Shown: positions 17,899 through 26,253, counted from the stretch's first letter. The stretch: 64,000 bases of DNA from Paraburkholderia nodosa (GCF_001718195.1 NZ_MCNV01000003.1:310001-374000), one strand, 5' to 3'. A program made the numbers and translations. The notes: a model not told the origin generated them from the sequence alone.

Positions 17899-19112
17899 GC
17901 CAGCAGCATCGAATCGGCATCGAAGTGGTCCAGTCGTTCACGATGCCTGGCAGCATTCGCCTCACGTCGCTGCCACCGCTCGCGCTCTACGTGCATTTTC
18001 CGTGGTGCGTGCGCAAGTGCCCGTATTGCGATTTCAACTCGCATGAATGGAAGGGCGAACGCTTCCCCGAAGACGATTACCTCGACGCGCTGCGCGCCGA
18101 TCTCGAACAGGCGCTGCCGCTCGTTTGGGGGCGCCAGGTGCATACGGTGTTCATCGGCGGGGGCACGCCCAGCCTGCTTTCCGCGGCGGGTCTCGATCGA
18201 CTGCTTTCGGACGTGCGCGCCCTGCTGCCGCTCGACGCTGACGCCGAGATCACGCTCGAAGCGAATCCAGGCACCTTCGAAGCCGCGAAGTTCGCGCAGT
18301 TTCGCGCGAGCGGCGTGAACCGGCTTTCGGTGGGCATCCAGAGCTTCAACGAGGCGCATCTGAAGGCGCTCGGACGCATTCACGACGCGGCGCAGGCGCG
18401 CCATGCGGTCGAGGTCGCGGCGAATACTTTCGACAACTTCAACCTCGACCTGATGTTCGCTCTGCCGCAGCAGACGCTCGCGGAATGCCAGGCCGACATC
18501 GATACGGCGCTCTCGTTCAAGCCGCCGCATCTGTCGCTGTATCACCTGACGCTCGAGCCGAACACGCTGTTCGCCAAGTTTCCGCCCGCCCTGCCCGACG
18601 ACGACCAGTCCGCCGACATGCAGGACTGGATTCACGAGCGCACGTCGGGCGCGGGATACGGACGCTATGAGGTTTCGGCTTACGCACAGCCGGATCGCCA
18701 ATGCCGGCATAACCTTAACTACTGGCGCTTCGGCGACTATCTCGGGATCGGCGCCGGCGCGCATACGAAGCTCTCGTTTCCGAACCGTATCGTGCGCCAG
18801 GCGCGCTACAAGCATCCGGCGACCTTTATCGAGCAGGCGCGCGCGGGCACGCCGGTCCAGGAAGAGCACGAAGTGAGCGCGCGCGATTTGCCGTTCGAGT
18901 TCATGCTCAACGCGCTGCGGCTCGTGGAAGGGTTTCCGGTACATCGTTTCATCGAGCGCACGGGCCTGCCGATCACGACGATCGAACCGGCGCTGCAGGA
19001 AGCGGAGCGGCGCGGCCTCATCACGCGCGATTACGAGAAGATCGCGCCGACCGAGTTGGGGCAGCGCTTCCTCAACGACTTGCAGGCGCTGTTCCTGAAA
19101 GACCCGCACTGA
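17895..19112 (+). CDS. hemW: Radical SAM heme chaperone HemW
   Basis: The 405-aa radical SAM protein belongs to the CPO-III-like/HemW branch, which binds heme and delivers it to respiratory enzymes; many are misannotated as HemN. The cluster motif is CVRKCPYCDF (C38, C42, C45), followed by FIGGGTPSLL and the HemW-type C-terminal domain (LNYWRFGDYLGIGAGAH). The GTG at 17895 is preferred: it overlaps the rdgB stop and has an AGGAGG site 5 bp upstream. An ATG at 17943 would start just before the core. Confidence 0.93.
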   Translation: MSQQHRIGIEVVQSFTMPGSIRLTSLPPLALYVHFPWCVRKCPYCDFNSHEWKGERFPEDDYLDALRADLEQALPLVWGRQVHTVFIGGGTPSLLSAAGLDRLLSDVRALLPLDADAEITLEANPGTFEAAKFAQFRASGVNRLSVGIQSFNEAHLKALGRIHDAAQARHAVEVAANTFDNFNLDLMFALPQQTLAECQADIDTALSFKPPHLSLYHLTLEPNTLFAKFPPALPDDDQSADMQDWIHERTSGAGYGRYEVSAYAQPDRQCRHNLNYWRFGDYLGIGAGAHTKLSFPNRIVRQARYKHPATFIEQARAGTPVQEEHEVSARDLPFEFMLNALRLVEGFPVHRFIERTGLPITTIEPALQEAERRGLITRDYEKIAPTELGQRFLNDLQALFLKDPH

Positions 19113-19177
19113 GGTCGACGCCGGTCGCCTGTGCGACTGCCGTCGCGCGTGCGTTTCGGGTTACAATGCGCGGCTTC

Positions 19178-19267
19178 GGAGGTGTGGCAGAGTGGTTGAA
19201 TGCACCGGTCTTGAAAACCGGCGAAGGGGTAACCCTTCCGTGAGTTCGAATCTCACCGCCTCCGCCA
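19178..19267 (+). tRNA. tRNA-Ser (TGA), island attachment site
   Basis: A 90-nt class II tRNA with a long variable arm and encoded CCA. Acceptor GGAGGTG pairs with CGCCTCC, and loop CTTGAAA carries TGA at 19212-19214. Its last 14 bases are repeated at 31632-31645, marking it as the integration target of the adjacent element. The gene stays intact. Confidence 0.97.
19254..19267. repeat. attL core, direct repeat of tRNA-Ser 3' end
   Basis: CACCGCCTCCGCCA, the 3' end of tRNA-Ser(TGA) including CCA. An exact copy is found at 31632-31645, beyond the integrase gene. Confidence 0.8.
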
Positions 19268-19439
19268 GCATGCCCCGCCCGACAAGGGTCTGCGGGCGAG
19301 CTGTGGAAATTCCCACACCCTATCCCACACTCCGCATCGCGACGCGCAGCTCGTGCGCCGGTTCGCCGCAGTTCGCCGCCTTGAAATGACCTAGGGCCGC
19401 ATCGACCCTCTCTTTTGCAATCAAAGATGAGGAGCGTCC

Positions 19440-19736
19440 ATGCGAACCCGAAAACAGTTCTGCCCGATCTGCCAGAAACAGACCCTGCACCAGTACAAAC
19501 CGGTGTCGGTTGTCGTGACCTTGCTCCTTTTCCTGATCTTCTTCCCGCTCGCCCTGATCTATCTGGTCATCGCGGTTCCACGCGCCAACAGTAGCGCCTT
19601 CTGCACCGTTGATCACGAACGACTCCAGCAGGCGCGCGAGGATGAGCGCCTCGCATCGATGGTGCGCGCACTCCAGGCAGCGCAGATCCCTCCAGAAGCG
19701 CGCCAGCGTGGCACGGGATTCATGTCGAGGGGATAG
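19440..19736 (+). CDS. Small membrane protein with split zinc-ribbon-like Cys/His residues, 98 aa
   Basis: GAGGAG precedes the ATG. The N-terminus CPICQKQTLH supplies two Cys (and a His), then one or two membrane segments (about residues 23-46, SVVVTLLLFLIFFPLALIYL), then CTVDH and a hydrophilic helical tail. The Cys pairs on both sides of the hydrophobic stretch could form one zinc site if that stretch is a hairpin. It is the only plus-strand gene in the element and lies next to attL. Function unknown. Confidence 0.65.
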   Translation: MRTRKQFCPICQKQTLHQYKPVSVVVTLLLFLIFFPLALIYLVIAVPRANSSAFCTVDHERLQQAREDERLASMVRALQAAQIPPEARQRGTGFMSRG

Positions 19737-19753
19737 CCCGGAACCCGCAAAAT

Positions 19754-19783
19754 AAAGGACGGCTCCGGAGAGCCGCCCCTTTA
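19754..19783. terminator. Bidirectional hairpin terminator
   Basis: AAAGGACGGCTC (19754-19765) pairs with GAGCCGCCCCTTT (19770-19782), one mismatch plus one bulge, 4-nt loop. It separates the convergent 98-aa (plus) and 67-aa (minus) genes. Confidence 0.6.
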
Positions 19784-19799
19784 CTGCGCTATTGCTCGT

Positions 19800-20003
19800 T
19801 CAACGCTGGGCGCGGAAGTGTGCAACCGTAGCCGCCACTATTTCGGCGTAGCGCTCGCGTTCAGCGTGTTCGGCAAGCTTGCGGTTTTGCTCGCGCGCAA
19901 TCCGGGCAGCCTGCTCCTCACGCTCTCTGGCTTTTTCGCACGCCGCCAGTTCGGCCACTCCGCGTTTGATCTGCGCGGCCAGTTCGTCACTGATTTCATT
20001 CAT
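19800..20003 (-). CDS. Small charged helical protein, 67 aa
   Basis: GGAGGT lies 6 bp before the ATG. The product (MNEISDELAAQIKRGVAELA then many E/R/A residues) is a probable single coiled coil with no recognised domain. It is the last minus-strand gene of the element, after a 470-bp gap from the defence pair. Function unknown. Confidence 0.55.
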   Translation of the reverse strand: MNEISDELAAQIKRGVAELAACEKAREREEQAARIAREQNRKLAEHAERERYAEIVAATVAHFRAQR

Positions 20004-20475
20004 ACTTAACCTCCAGCCTGTTTAAGGAACTGGAGTACGCGGGCGTATGTTCCGGGCACGCCGCGCACATCCCGGAGGATGGCCTTGCCGCGATCCCGGC
20101 GCGTCACGGGTGCGCGCCATCGCCGGAACACGCAGACGATTATCCACAATTTGGGGCACGGCCGCGATTCTTGACGTACCCGGACGAGCGTCGTTGATGC
20201 TGCCGTGTCAACCAATCGCGAAAACGCCTCAATCTGACGCACTTTGCGCGACACCCGACGTCCCGGTTGAAGTACGCTTCAACTGGACGACACGTAGGCT
20301 TATGACGCAACCTTTGGCCAGTTTAAGACGTTCGCCGTATCCCGCTAGATTGACGATCCAGGAGCGCGATCTGCAAATGCCCCCTCAGCAGCATAGCGTC
20401 GCGTTGAGGTTTTGCGGGCGCTCGTTTCGACGGTAGGCCCAGCCAATGCGAGCCTACCAACTGCTGCACTTCCCC
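20004..20475. other. Gap between the AriB-like gene and the 67-aa gene
   Basis: 472 bases. A GTG-initiated frame (20006-20254 minus) exists but is Arg-rich and lacks a good ribosome site. Nothing else stands out. The base composition shifts here from AT-rich (defence pair) back to GC-rich. Confidence 0.35.
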
Positions 20476-21456
20476 CTACGCAGGTACTTTATTTAGGGAA
20501 GCTGCAAGGATGCGCGCGTCGAGGAACTGGGCGAGCTGAGCGGGACAAGAAATTAGCGAAGCAAGTCCTTCGACGCAACCAGACTCTGGCAAATTCCACG
20601 CGGGAGTGGCTCGTCTGGCCCCAGACGACTTTGCCGCTTCACGGTCACCCAGCTCTCGCGTGAATGAAGTCAACAATTTCCAAAAAAACCACAGTTCATA
20701 TTTACCCCGAACATACACACTTGGCGCTAAAGGAGCCAAATACTTCCGATAGATCATCCTCAACTCAGCACTACCCGGCTTCTGAGGCAACTGCGATATA
20801 TTCGACGAAGCAAGGAAATGCTTCCCGGCTTTTTTTCGATACGCGCACCTCTCATTTCCAAAATCAATTCGTATCACCCGATCAAATTGCACATTATTCA
20901 AATTAAGCTTTATTGTTCCCCTTCCATCAATTCCTCTCCCGAACAAGACAATTGCCATCAAAATTCTTGCACGCTTCAAAAACGAACCACGCAGTTTTTT
21001 AAATCTACTTAAATATCCGTCAAACCTTGAATCCCTCACCGAAAGATGGAGACGCTCGACCCAAAATCTTCTAAAGACTTCGTCGCAAATTAGATAATTT
21101 TCAATAGAGTAGAACGACGTTTGAAATACATTCCCAGGCAAATCATTTTGAGCGCCGCCCATAATCTCAGTATGATCTCTATCGACAAAAAACAGAGTTC
21201 TCTCGACGGATCTCCCATCTGACAAAATCATTTCATTGGCTTTTAGCACCTCAGTGCGCCCATTGCATATGAAGGAGATAAATTGTCGCCCGTTAAGTCT
21301 GGGTGCTATATGTGCCATATAAAAGGCTGGATCCTCATCGCCCTCGAAAAAACCAAAAAAAGCGTCCTCCGGGACATCTGCAATCGTCAGCGTAAATTCA
21401 TGGAACACCGATTCTGCATTTCTAGCCTCGGCCTCCAGCTCCTCGACATAATCCAT
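20476..21456 (-). CDS. DUF4435/Toprim-like effector, AriB-like (PARIS)
   Basis: A 326-aa protein with DUF4435 signatures: a Toprim-like acidic motif FFEGDED (Glu38), LFFVDRDHTE with D92 and D94, and FYSIENYLICD (residues 116-125), the SIENYL motif of the family. In PARIS, AriB is the toxic nuclease released by AriA when a phage anti-restriction protein is sensed; the characterised one cleaves tRNA and stops growth. Here it starts 4 bp after the ATPase gene, in the ariA-ariB order, and matches the expected size (about 35 kDa). The stretch is markedly AT-rich for this genome, except near the 3' end. Substrate and trigger are unknown. Confidence 0.8.
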   Translation of the reverse strand: MDYVEELEAEARNAESVFHEFTLTIADVPEDAFFGFFEGDEDPAFYMAHIAPRLNGRQFISFICNGRTEVLKANEMILSDGRSVERTLFFVDRDHTEIMGGAQNDLPGNVFQTSFYSIENYLICDEVFRRFWVERLHLSVRDSRFDGYLSRFKKLRGSFLKRARILMAIVLFGRGIDGRGTIKLNLNNVQFDRVIRIDFGNERCAYRKKAGKHFLASSNISQLPQKPGSAELRMIYRKYLAPLAPSVYVRGKYELWFFWKLLTSFTRELGDREAAKSSGARRATPAWNLPESGCVEGLASLISCPAQLAQFLDARILAASLNKVPA

Positions 21457-21460
21457 ATTT

Positions 21461-22903
21461 TTACGATTTCGATGTGTGAGGTTTAATCAACTTAGCCAGA
21501 TCCACGGCATGACCACGCAGACTATTTGTATAAATAAATGGCGAATGCGTGACAGCAACCAGCAAATCACAATTCCCAGAATTCAAAATGTCAGGCAACA
21601 AATTTTTTTGCCAGCGTACGGAAAGCGATAGCTCCGGCTCGTCAATTAAAACAATCTGGGAAGTTTCCCGTGACAAGTACAGGTGCGTGAACAGCGAAGC
21701 CACCTGCTTTTCGCCGGACGACAGTGCGCGCCAGCTCAGCTCCGCTCCATCTCTATCGAAGACACGCGCGGTAAAATTCCCGTCGTTGTAACGTAGCTTT
21801 TTACCAACAAGATAACTATTGCAGGTTTCCTCGAGCCGCCTGATCGCTTCCTCCCGACGATACAAGTCTGTATAGATTTCCAACAGGCGAGAGAAGAAAT
21901 ACGTCAGATATAGGTCACGCGCTACAGCGGGGGCGCCATCGCCAGCACGCATCCGTCGAATAGAGTTTTGGATAGCGGATTTGTCTTCAGCGCTCAGCGT
22001 GTTTTCTTCAACCCGCTTCAGCACCCTTTCCACGACGGGGTCAGTCATAGAAGCAATTACGGACGGCTCAATGGTATCCGCGCGACTACGAATGATATCC
22101 TGAAGATAACTCGCGGTTAGCCCGGTCAGTTGTTCTCTCGTTTTATTTTCGATGAGCCCCAGCTCCGTCGCTAGAATTGTTTCGACGTCCTGCATGCCGA
22201 ATTGCACCAGCTCGACATAACCGCGCGGCCCCGATTTATTGATTACCCCCATTGACGTCGCAAGTTTCTTGAGTTCTTCTTCGCTTGCAAGAGGGAAAAT
22301 TGCCTTAATATCTTGCTCAATTCTTCGATATGTCGGCATATAGATAACCTGCTTTATCCCGCCATTTTCGAGAATTTCAGACAATTCAGTAAAGCACCTC
22401 GGCTCATGAAATTCACTGAACAACTCTTCCTGCGCATCCGAAGGGAAATCGGCAATCATGCGGCGGATCATTAACGCGGAGACACCAGTGTCTTCTGCAA
22501 TCTTATGAAGCACACCCTCCATCGGAAAATCCGATTTATTTCTCAAATGACGGAATAACGGATGCGAAAAGATTTTTGAAACCACGGATCGCGGATATGG
22601 AGACTTGTACGAATATCGGGCCACCAGTCTATTGTGACGTCGCTGAGCGCCAATTTTACTTGCAATATCCCCTCTTGAAATCACAATCTCCCGGCCATTC
22701 AGAGTCAATTCAATCGCCGAAAAATCATAATCCATCAGCCTCGACCACTGATCCGTCAGAACAAAATAAATGAAATTAATGACCGTTGTTTTTCCCAATC
22801 CATTCACGCCGATCAAGATTATTTTATTATCGAAAATAGGGATTTCGATGTCGTATTTCCCATGAAGGCCTATTATCGAAAAGCGTGTAAAATTAATATT
22901 CAT
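21461..22903 (-). CDS. ABC/SMC-type ATPase, AriA-like (PARIS)
   Basis: The 480-aa AAA_15/AAA_21-type ATPase has Walker A GVNGLGKT (residues 32-39), ABC signature LSSGEKQ (394-400), Walker B IVLIDEPE (417-424) and the H-loop THSPFIY (His453), with a helical insertion between that makes it a short SMC/OLD-like head. AriA in PARIS forms an ATPase scaffold that holds AriB and senses viral proteins. I chose ATG 22903 (MNINFTRF) because the conserved N-terminal strand starts there; the frame is open 39 codons further up without support. No OLD-type Toprim is fused; the nuclease is the next gene. Confidence 0.82.
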   Translation of the reverse strand: MNINFTRFSIIGLHGKYDIEIPIFDNKIILIGVNGLGKTTVINFIYFVLTDQWSRLMDYDFSAIELTLNGREIVISRGDIASKIGAQRRHNRLVARYSYKSPYPRSVVSKIFSHPLFRHLRNKSDFPMEGVLHKIAEDTGVSALMIRRMIADFPSDAQEELFSEFHEPRCFTELSEILENGGIKQVIYMPTYRRIEQDIKAIFPLASEEELKKLATSMGVINKSGPRGYVELVQFGMQDVETILATELGLIENKTREQLTGLTASYLQDIIRSRADTIEPSVIASMTDPVVERVLKRVEENTLSAEDKSAIQNSIRRMRAGDGAPAVARDLYLTYFFSRLLEIYTDLYRREEAIRRLEETCNSYLVGKKLRYNDGNFTARVFDRDGAELSWRALSSGEKQVASLFTHLYLSRETSQIVLIDEPELSLSVRWQKNLLPDILNSGNCDLLVAVTHSPFIYTNSLRGHAVDLAKLIKPHTSKS

Positions 22904-23116
22904 ATTTATGCTTTTTGGATTGTTTCGTGTTACGTTCCGTAACAATTTATCATGGACTCGGAAAGAAGGATACTGCGCTACAACGCAGGCCAACGTTGCG
23001 CATTCGTCAGCAATGGCCACCCGTCGGCAGGCGTGCCCGCGCGAGTGGCGCGCCAGTTAAAACAGAAATGCTCTTCGGAGGGGCAGTGCCCCAAAAAAAA
23101 CCAAAAGGGGCTTTTG

Positions 23117-23551
23117 TCACGCTTCAGGATCGGTCAGCCGTACGCGGCCATATTTGCGCAGTTCCTCATCCATGATCCGCCGCGCGGTTTCCTCGTTCTC
23201 GACCATCGGCTCATCAGTCTGCGCGGGCAGCGGCGCTTCGTCCGCATAGCGCCAGCCGCCTTTCGTTCTCAGCCAGAAAATCGCCGCCGCCACGACCGGC
23301 GCGCTTTCTTTCTCCATCGTCGCGATTCGGAGCAAGTTGCGCGTCACCTTGCCGTTGGCGTCCTCGACCGCCGTCTCGATCTCGGTGCGGAACACGCGCG
23401 CTAGCGTCCGGTAGTTGACCGGCCGGCCGGTGCGGGGGTTGATGACGTGCTGGCAGATGTTGAGCAATGGCACGCCGCTCAAGACCAACGCATTGACGAC
23501 ACGCCGGTCGGCGTCTGTCGCCTCGAATCTCGGTTTGCCACGCTGCATCAT
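23117..23551 (-). CDS. Candidate small-terminase-like DNA-binding protein, 144 aa
   Basis: CGGAGGG precedes the ATG. The order of features resembles small phage DNA-binding proteins often annotated as terminase small subunit: a basic GKPRFEATDADRRVVNALVLSG start, an HTH-like segment, YRTLARVFRTEIETAVEDAN, and VVAAAIFWLRTKGGW, where the closing AAIFWLKT-x-x-GW is the most telling. If right, the element may redirect packaging by a helper phage, as PICI-type satellites do. The HTH region carries an insertion with VINPRTGRP. The assignment is from remembered family patterns only. Confidence 0.5.
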   Translation of the reverse strand: MMQRGKPRFEATDADRRVVNALVLSGVPLLNICQHVINPRTGRPVNYRTLARVFRTEIETAVEDANGKVTRNLLRIATMEKESAPVVAAAIFWLRTKGGWRYADEAPLPAQTDEPMVENEETARRIMDEELRKYGRVRLTDPEA

Positions 23552-23624
23552 GCCCTCCGTTCATCGAATATCTGCAACCAGATTGCACCCCCCAAAGCGT
23601 TGCAGATAATCCACCGCCACGCGC

Positions 23625-23993
23625 CTATGCGCTGCGGCCCGGTCCCTCGCGCAGCCGGCGCACGTAATCGACGCGGGCGGCGTCCGGGTCGGGCAGACCG
23701 TCCTGCGTCGCGAACTTCGTCGCAGCCGTCGCGGTGATGCGTTTGATCCATGCCGCGCGCGCCTCGTCGCGCCATTGCATCGCCATGCGCAGCGCTAAGT
23801 CGACAATACGGCGTCGCGCGTCCGGGTCCACATCCGCCCACTGCGCGCCGAGCAGCCGCGTAATCCGTTCGAGCCGTTTTTCGACCGGCAAGGCGGGGTT
23901 ATTGACGAGTTGCATGATGGTTGCGTCCGCGACCACTCTGCAATCGCAGTCGCGCAGTCCGGTACGCGGATTGATAACATCGCAGAAGAGCAT
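23625..23993 (-). CDS. Hypothetical protein, 122 aa
   Basis: AGGGAG lies upstream of ATG 23993, which starts MLFCDVINPRTGLRDCDCRV. The body is helical and Arg/Ala-rich. The VINPRTG heptapeptide is also in the next protein downstream. There are three Cys within the first 20 residues. No domain recognised. It is part of the minus-strand series between the 234-aa gene and the terminase-like gene. Confidence 0.6.
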   Translation of the reverse strand: MLFCDVINPRTGLRDCDCRVVADATIMQLVNNPALPVEKRLERITRLLGAQWADVDPDARRRIVDLALRMAMQWRDEARAAWIKRITATAATKFATQDGLPDPDAARVDYVRRLREGPGRSA

Positions 23994-24071
23994 GATGGGT
24001 CTCCCTGTAAAAAAGCGGACGGCCGCCGGTAGAACCAGGAGCGGGGGCGGCCGGCCGCAACCCGAAAACAT

Positions 24072-24776
24072 TCAGTCCCGTTCGAACGGGCGGATGCGCT
24101 CCATCAGACGCCGGGATGCCTCATCTATCACGCGCTGCGCATACGCCCATCGCGGGAAGTAGTCCCGCCGGAATCGTTCGAGTCCGCTCAGATAAGGCCG
24201 CCTGCCGTAGCCGTAACCGAGCGCGCACAGCGCGTGGATCTGCCCGGCAAGCTGCGAGACTTCGTGAATCGTCCGCTCAAAGCGGACCTGCATCGCCTCG
24301 ATCACCGGCGGAAGGTTTTCAACCAGCAACAATTCGAGTTCGCTTTCGAGCCCGGCGCGCTCACGTTCGAGCTCGTTCCGCGCGTGCCTGAATGCCCGCC
24401 GGCGCGCGCCTTCAAGACCGGATTCATCGCTGGCCGACGAGATGAAGGCGCGCAGCCGCGTGATCTGTTCGGCGTGCTCGCTGTCGAACCTGCGCAGGTT
24501 CGCTTCGGTGCCGTGCAGCTCCAGCGCCGCACGTTCGTCGTATAGCCTCTGGAGCTGTTCGCGCTGTGCCGCTGAATCGGGCGGCTGCGCCGGACGTGCG
24601 TGAAGTGCGCGGATGCGCTCGTTCACGTCATCGTATTTCGCGTGCAGCGCGTCGAGCGCGCCTATGAGCTTCGCTTCATCGAGCCGCCAGGGCTCGATTG
24701 CCTGTGGTGCCGGTCCGGCCGGCGCTTCGCTGTCAGCGTCGCCGGCTGGAGCCGGTTTTAGAGACTGCGCCTTCAT
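24072..24776 (-). CDS. Hypothetical coiled-coil protein, 234 aa
   Basis: GGAGGTG 6 bp before the ATG. An Ala/Pro-rich N-terminus (residues 1-30) is followed by long heptad-like helices rich in Glu, Arg, Leu (LQRLYDERAALELHG; RNELERERAGLESELELLL), and a C-terminal part with aromatic residues (YGYGRRPYLSGLERFRRDYF). No recognised domain. Its position in the replication/packaging series of the element suggests a structural or DNA-processing role, but this is a guess. Confidence 0.65.
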   Translation of the reverse strand: MKAQSLKPAPAGDADSEAPAGPAPQAIEPWRLDEAKLIGALDALHAKYDDVNERIRALHARPAQPPDSAAQREQLQRLYDERAALELHGTEANLRRFDSEHAEQITRLRAFISSASDESGLEGARRRAFRHARNELERERAGLESELELLLVENLPPVIEAMQVRFERTIHEVSQLAGQIHALCALGYGYGRRPYLSGLERFRRDYFPRWAYAQRVIDEASRRLMERIRPFERD

Positions 24777-24779
24777 GGC

Positions 24780-25046
24780 TCACCTCCATCGTTTCAGCGC
24801 TGCGTTCCAAGTGTGCCCGCGCGGAGCCTGGCGCGTCGCGGGCGTCGGGGCGTGACTGGTGGCCCCCCCGCTCTCTGCCGCACTTGCAGCGCGCGCTACC
24901 GGGTCGGTATTGAGGCGACGGTTCCGGCTGACGGCCGAGGCCTGCGCCGGTTTGGCAGCGGGAGCGGCGGCTTTGCCAGCAGACTTGCCACCGGCGGGGG
25001 CAGCAGCGGCGGCTTTGGCGTCGTGCATATCCTTCGTTTCGTTCAC
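24780..25046 (-). CDS. Small Ala/Pro/Lys-rich protein, 88 aa
   Basis: A GTG at 25046 follows GGAGGGG with 6-bp spacing and is preferred over an ATG 15 bp upstream that lies within that ribosome site. The N-terminal two thirds are low-complexity Ala/Lys/Pro (like a basic DNA-associated tail), ending in a more conserved-looking APRGHTWNAALKRWR. It sits 3 bp upstream of the coiled-coil gene, suggesting coupling. Function unknown. Confidence 0.5.
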   Translation of the reverse strand: MNETKDMHDAKAAAAAPAGGKSAGKAAAPAAKPAQASAVSRNRRLNTDPVARAASAAESGGATSHAPTPATRQAPRGHTWNAALKRWR

Positions 25047-25082
25047 GGCCGACCCCTCCATTGTTTAGTAATGCATACCACG

Positions 25083-25454
25083 TCAGCAGTCGCCGAACTC
25101 ATTCCGGGTCTCTTTCCACGCATTCGTTTCCGCCTCCTGCTGCGCGATTGCCCATTCATACGCGTCCCGATCGGTGATTTCCCAATCGCGCAACGACTGC
25201 GACTGCGCTTCGTATCGCTCGCGCGTGACCTCGGCCAGCGCGCCGCACTCGCGCTGCGCCCACCTGTCAAACGAGCCATTGACCCAATCGGCCCATACGT
25301 CAGCCGGAACCGGCATGACACGATGCGGTTCGAGATACCACGTGCGCTGAAAACACGGCGGCACACGGTAGTCGCGCATTACGAATGGCGTATGTGTGTT
25401 GTTCTGCACATAGACCGTTGCATCCGGGAGCCCGGTCCTGGTTTCGTTGCTCAT
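25083..25454 (-). CDS. Hypothetical protein, 123 aa
   Basis: AAAGGAGG lies ideally before the ATG. The product is Trp/Tyr/Glu-rich (DVWADWVNGSFDRWAQREC; EWAIAQQEAETNAWKE), soluble, without a recognised domain. It belongs to the minus-strand gene series of the element. Confidence 0.6.
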   Translation of the reverse strand: MSNETRTGLPDATVYVQNNTHTPFVMRDYRVPPCFQRTWYLEPHRVMPVPADVWADWVNGSFDRWAQRECGALAEVTRERYEAQSQSLRDWEITDRDAYEWAIAQQEAETNAWKETRNEFGDC

Positions 25455-25602
25455 CGTCGCCTCCTTTTAGGTGGTTCACCTCAAAAATTCAGCGCGTCGC
25501 CGGTCATGCAGCCCGCCGCGACGGGCTGGCGCGTTTGGTGCGCCGGGGCTTCGTTTCGTTCGTCATGCCGATCTCCGGTTGCTGATCTACTTCACATCCG
25601 TA

Positions 25603-25779
25603 TTACGTGCACGACGCGATGACAGCATACGCGGCGCGTGTGGGAAGGAGCGGGGGAAACAATGTCGGATGTTCCAGAAGCCCTGTCTGGCGTGGCTTCA
25701 TGGCGGAGACTGTCTCCGCCGCTTTACCCTGAACCGCCGGCTTCGCCCACGCTTCGGCCTGCGCCGCGTCGATCTTCAT
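25603..25779 (-). CDS. Small hypothetical protein, 58 aa
   Basis: GAGGTG lies before ATG 25779, 2 bp after the stop of the TubC_N-like gene. The 58-residue product starts MKIDAAQAEAWAKPAVQG and has no domain I recognise. Its tight spacing behind the upstream gene supports its reality. Confidence 0.4.
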   Translation of the reverse strand: MKIDAAQAEAWAKPAVQGKAAETVSAMKPRQTGLLEHPTLFPPLLPTRAAYAVIASCT

Positions 25780-25781
25780 GC

Positions 25782-26246
25782 TCACCTCAGTCCTTGGTCG
25801 TAACGCCACGTGCGCTCTGTCAGCACCGCGCGCACCGCCGTTTCGGCCTTCACGGCGTCGAGCCGTTGGTGGAAGTGATGGACGTTCGGCAACAAGTCAC
25901 TGAGCGGCCCGCGCATCGCGCGCGTCATCACGTCGACAAGAAGCGCGTCCGGCCAGTTCTCTAGCTCGCACAACGCCTCGATCGCCGCGCGCAGTTCGGT
26001 GCGCAATTCACGCACATCGTCGGCGTCTAGGTACGGCCCCCAGGGGAGCGAAAGTCCGCCATCCGGTTCAGTGGCGCCGCCGTTCGCGCGCAGATACGCG
26101 ATCAGTTCCGACCGGCGTTCGGTTGCCTCGTCCCGGATCAGGTCGCGCGCGTCCTTCGGGCCGGTCATGTGCAGGCGCTCGCCGTCCAGACGGAAACCGA
26201 CGCCAAGGGCCGCCGCGCGTTCGATCAGCTCGATGGTCTCGTCCAT
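25782..26246 (-). CDS. TubC_N-like small protein, 154 aa
   Basis: The first 60 residues (MDETIELIERAAALGVGFRLDGERLHMTGPKDA, then RRSELIAYLR) resemble the TubC N-terminal docking fold: a helix, a short beta-hairpin with GD/GERL, then a helix ending in E-L-I/L-A-x-L. In NRPS/PKS this docks proteins; stand-alone copies occur beside replication proteins in mobile elements. The rest is helical and unassigned. ATG 26246 follows GGAG; an ATG at 26273 would overlap the primase stop. It lies directly downstream of the replication gene. Confidence 0.6.
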   Translation of the reverse strand: MDETIELIERAAALGVGFRLDGERLHMTGPKDARDLIRDEATERRSELIAYLRANGGATEPDGGLSLPWGPYLDADDVRELRTELRAAIEALCELENWPDALLVDVMTRAMRGPLSDLLPNVHHFHQRLDAVKAETAVRAVLTERTWRYDQGLR

Positions 26247-26253
26247 AAAAGCT

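Noticed and set aside
19310..19334. CCCACAC repeats near attL as integrase arm sites, with a match at 31492-31504
   Set aside because: The right-hand copy coincides with the integrase ribosome site, and the repeat is short; chance cannot be excluded.
20006..20254. 82-aa GTG-started minus-strand frame in the island
   Set aside because: Arg-rich, no good ribosome site and no recognisable sequence. Could still be real, but not supportable.
21461..22903. OLD-family nuclease or Gabija GajA
   Set aside because: The ATPase lacks the fused C-terminal Toprim domain of OLD/GajA, and the partner is DUF4435-like, not a UvrD helicase.
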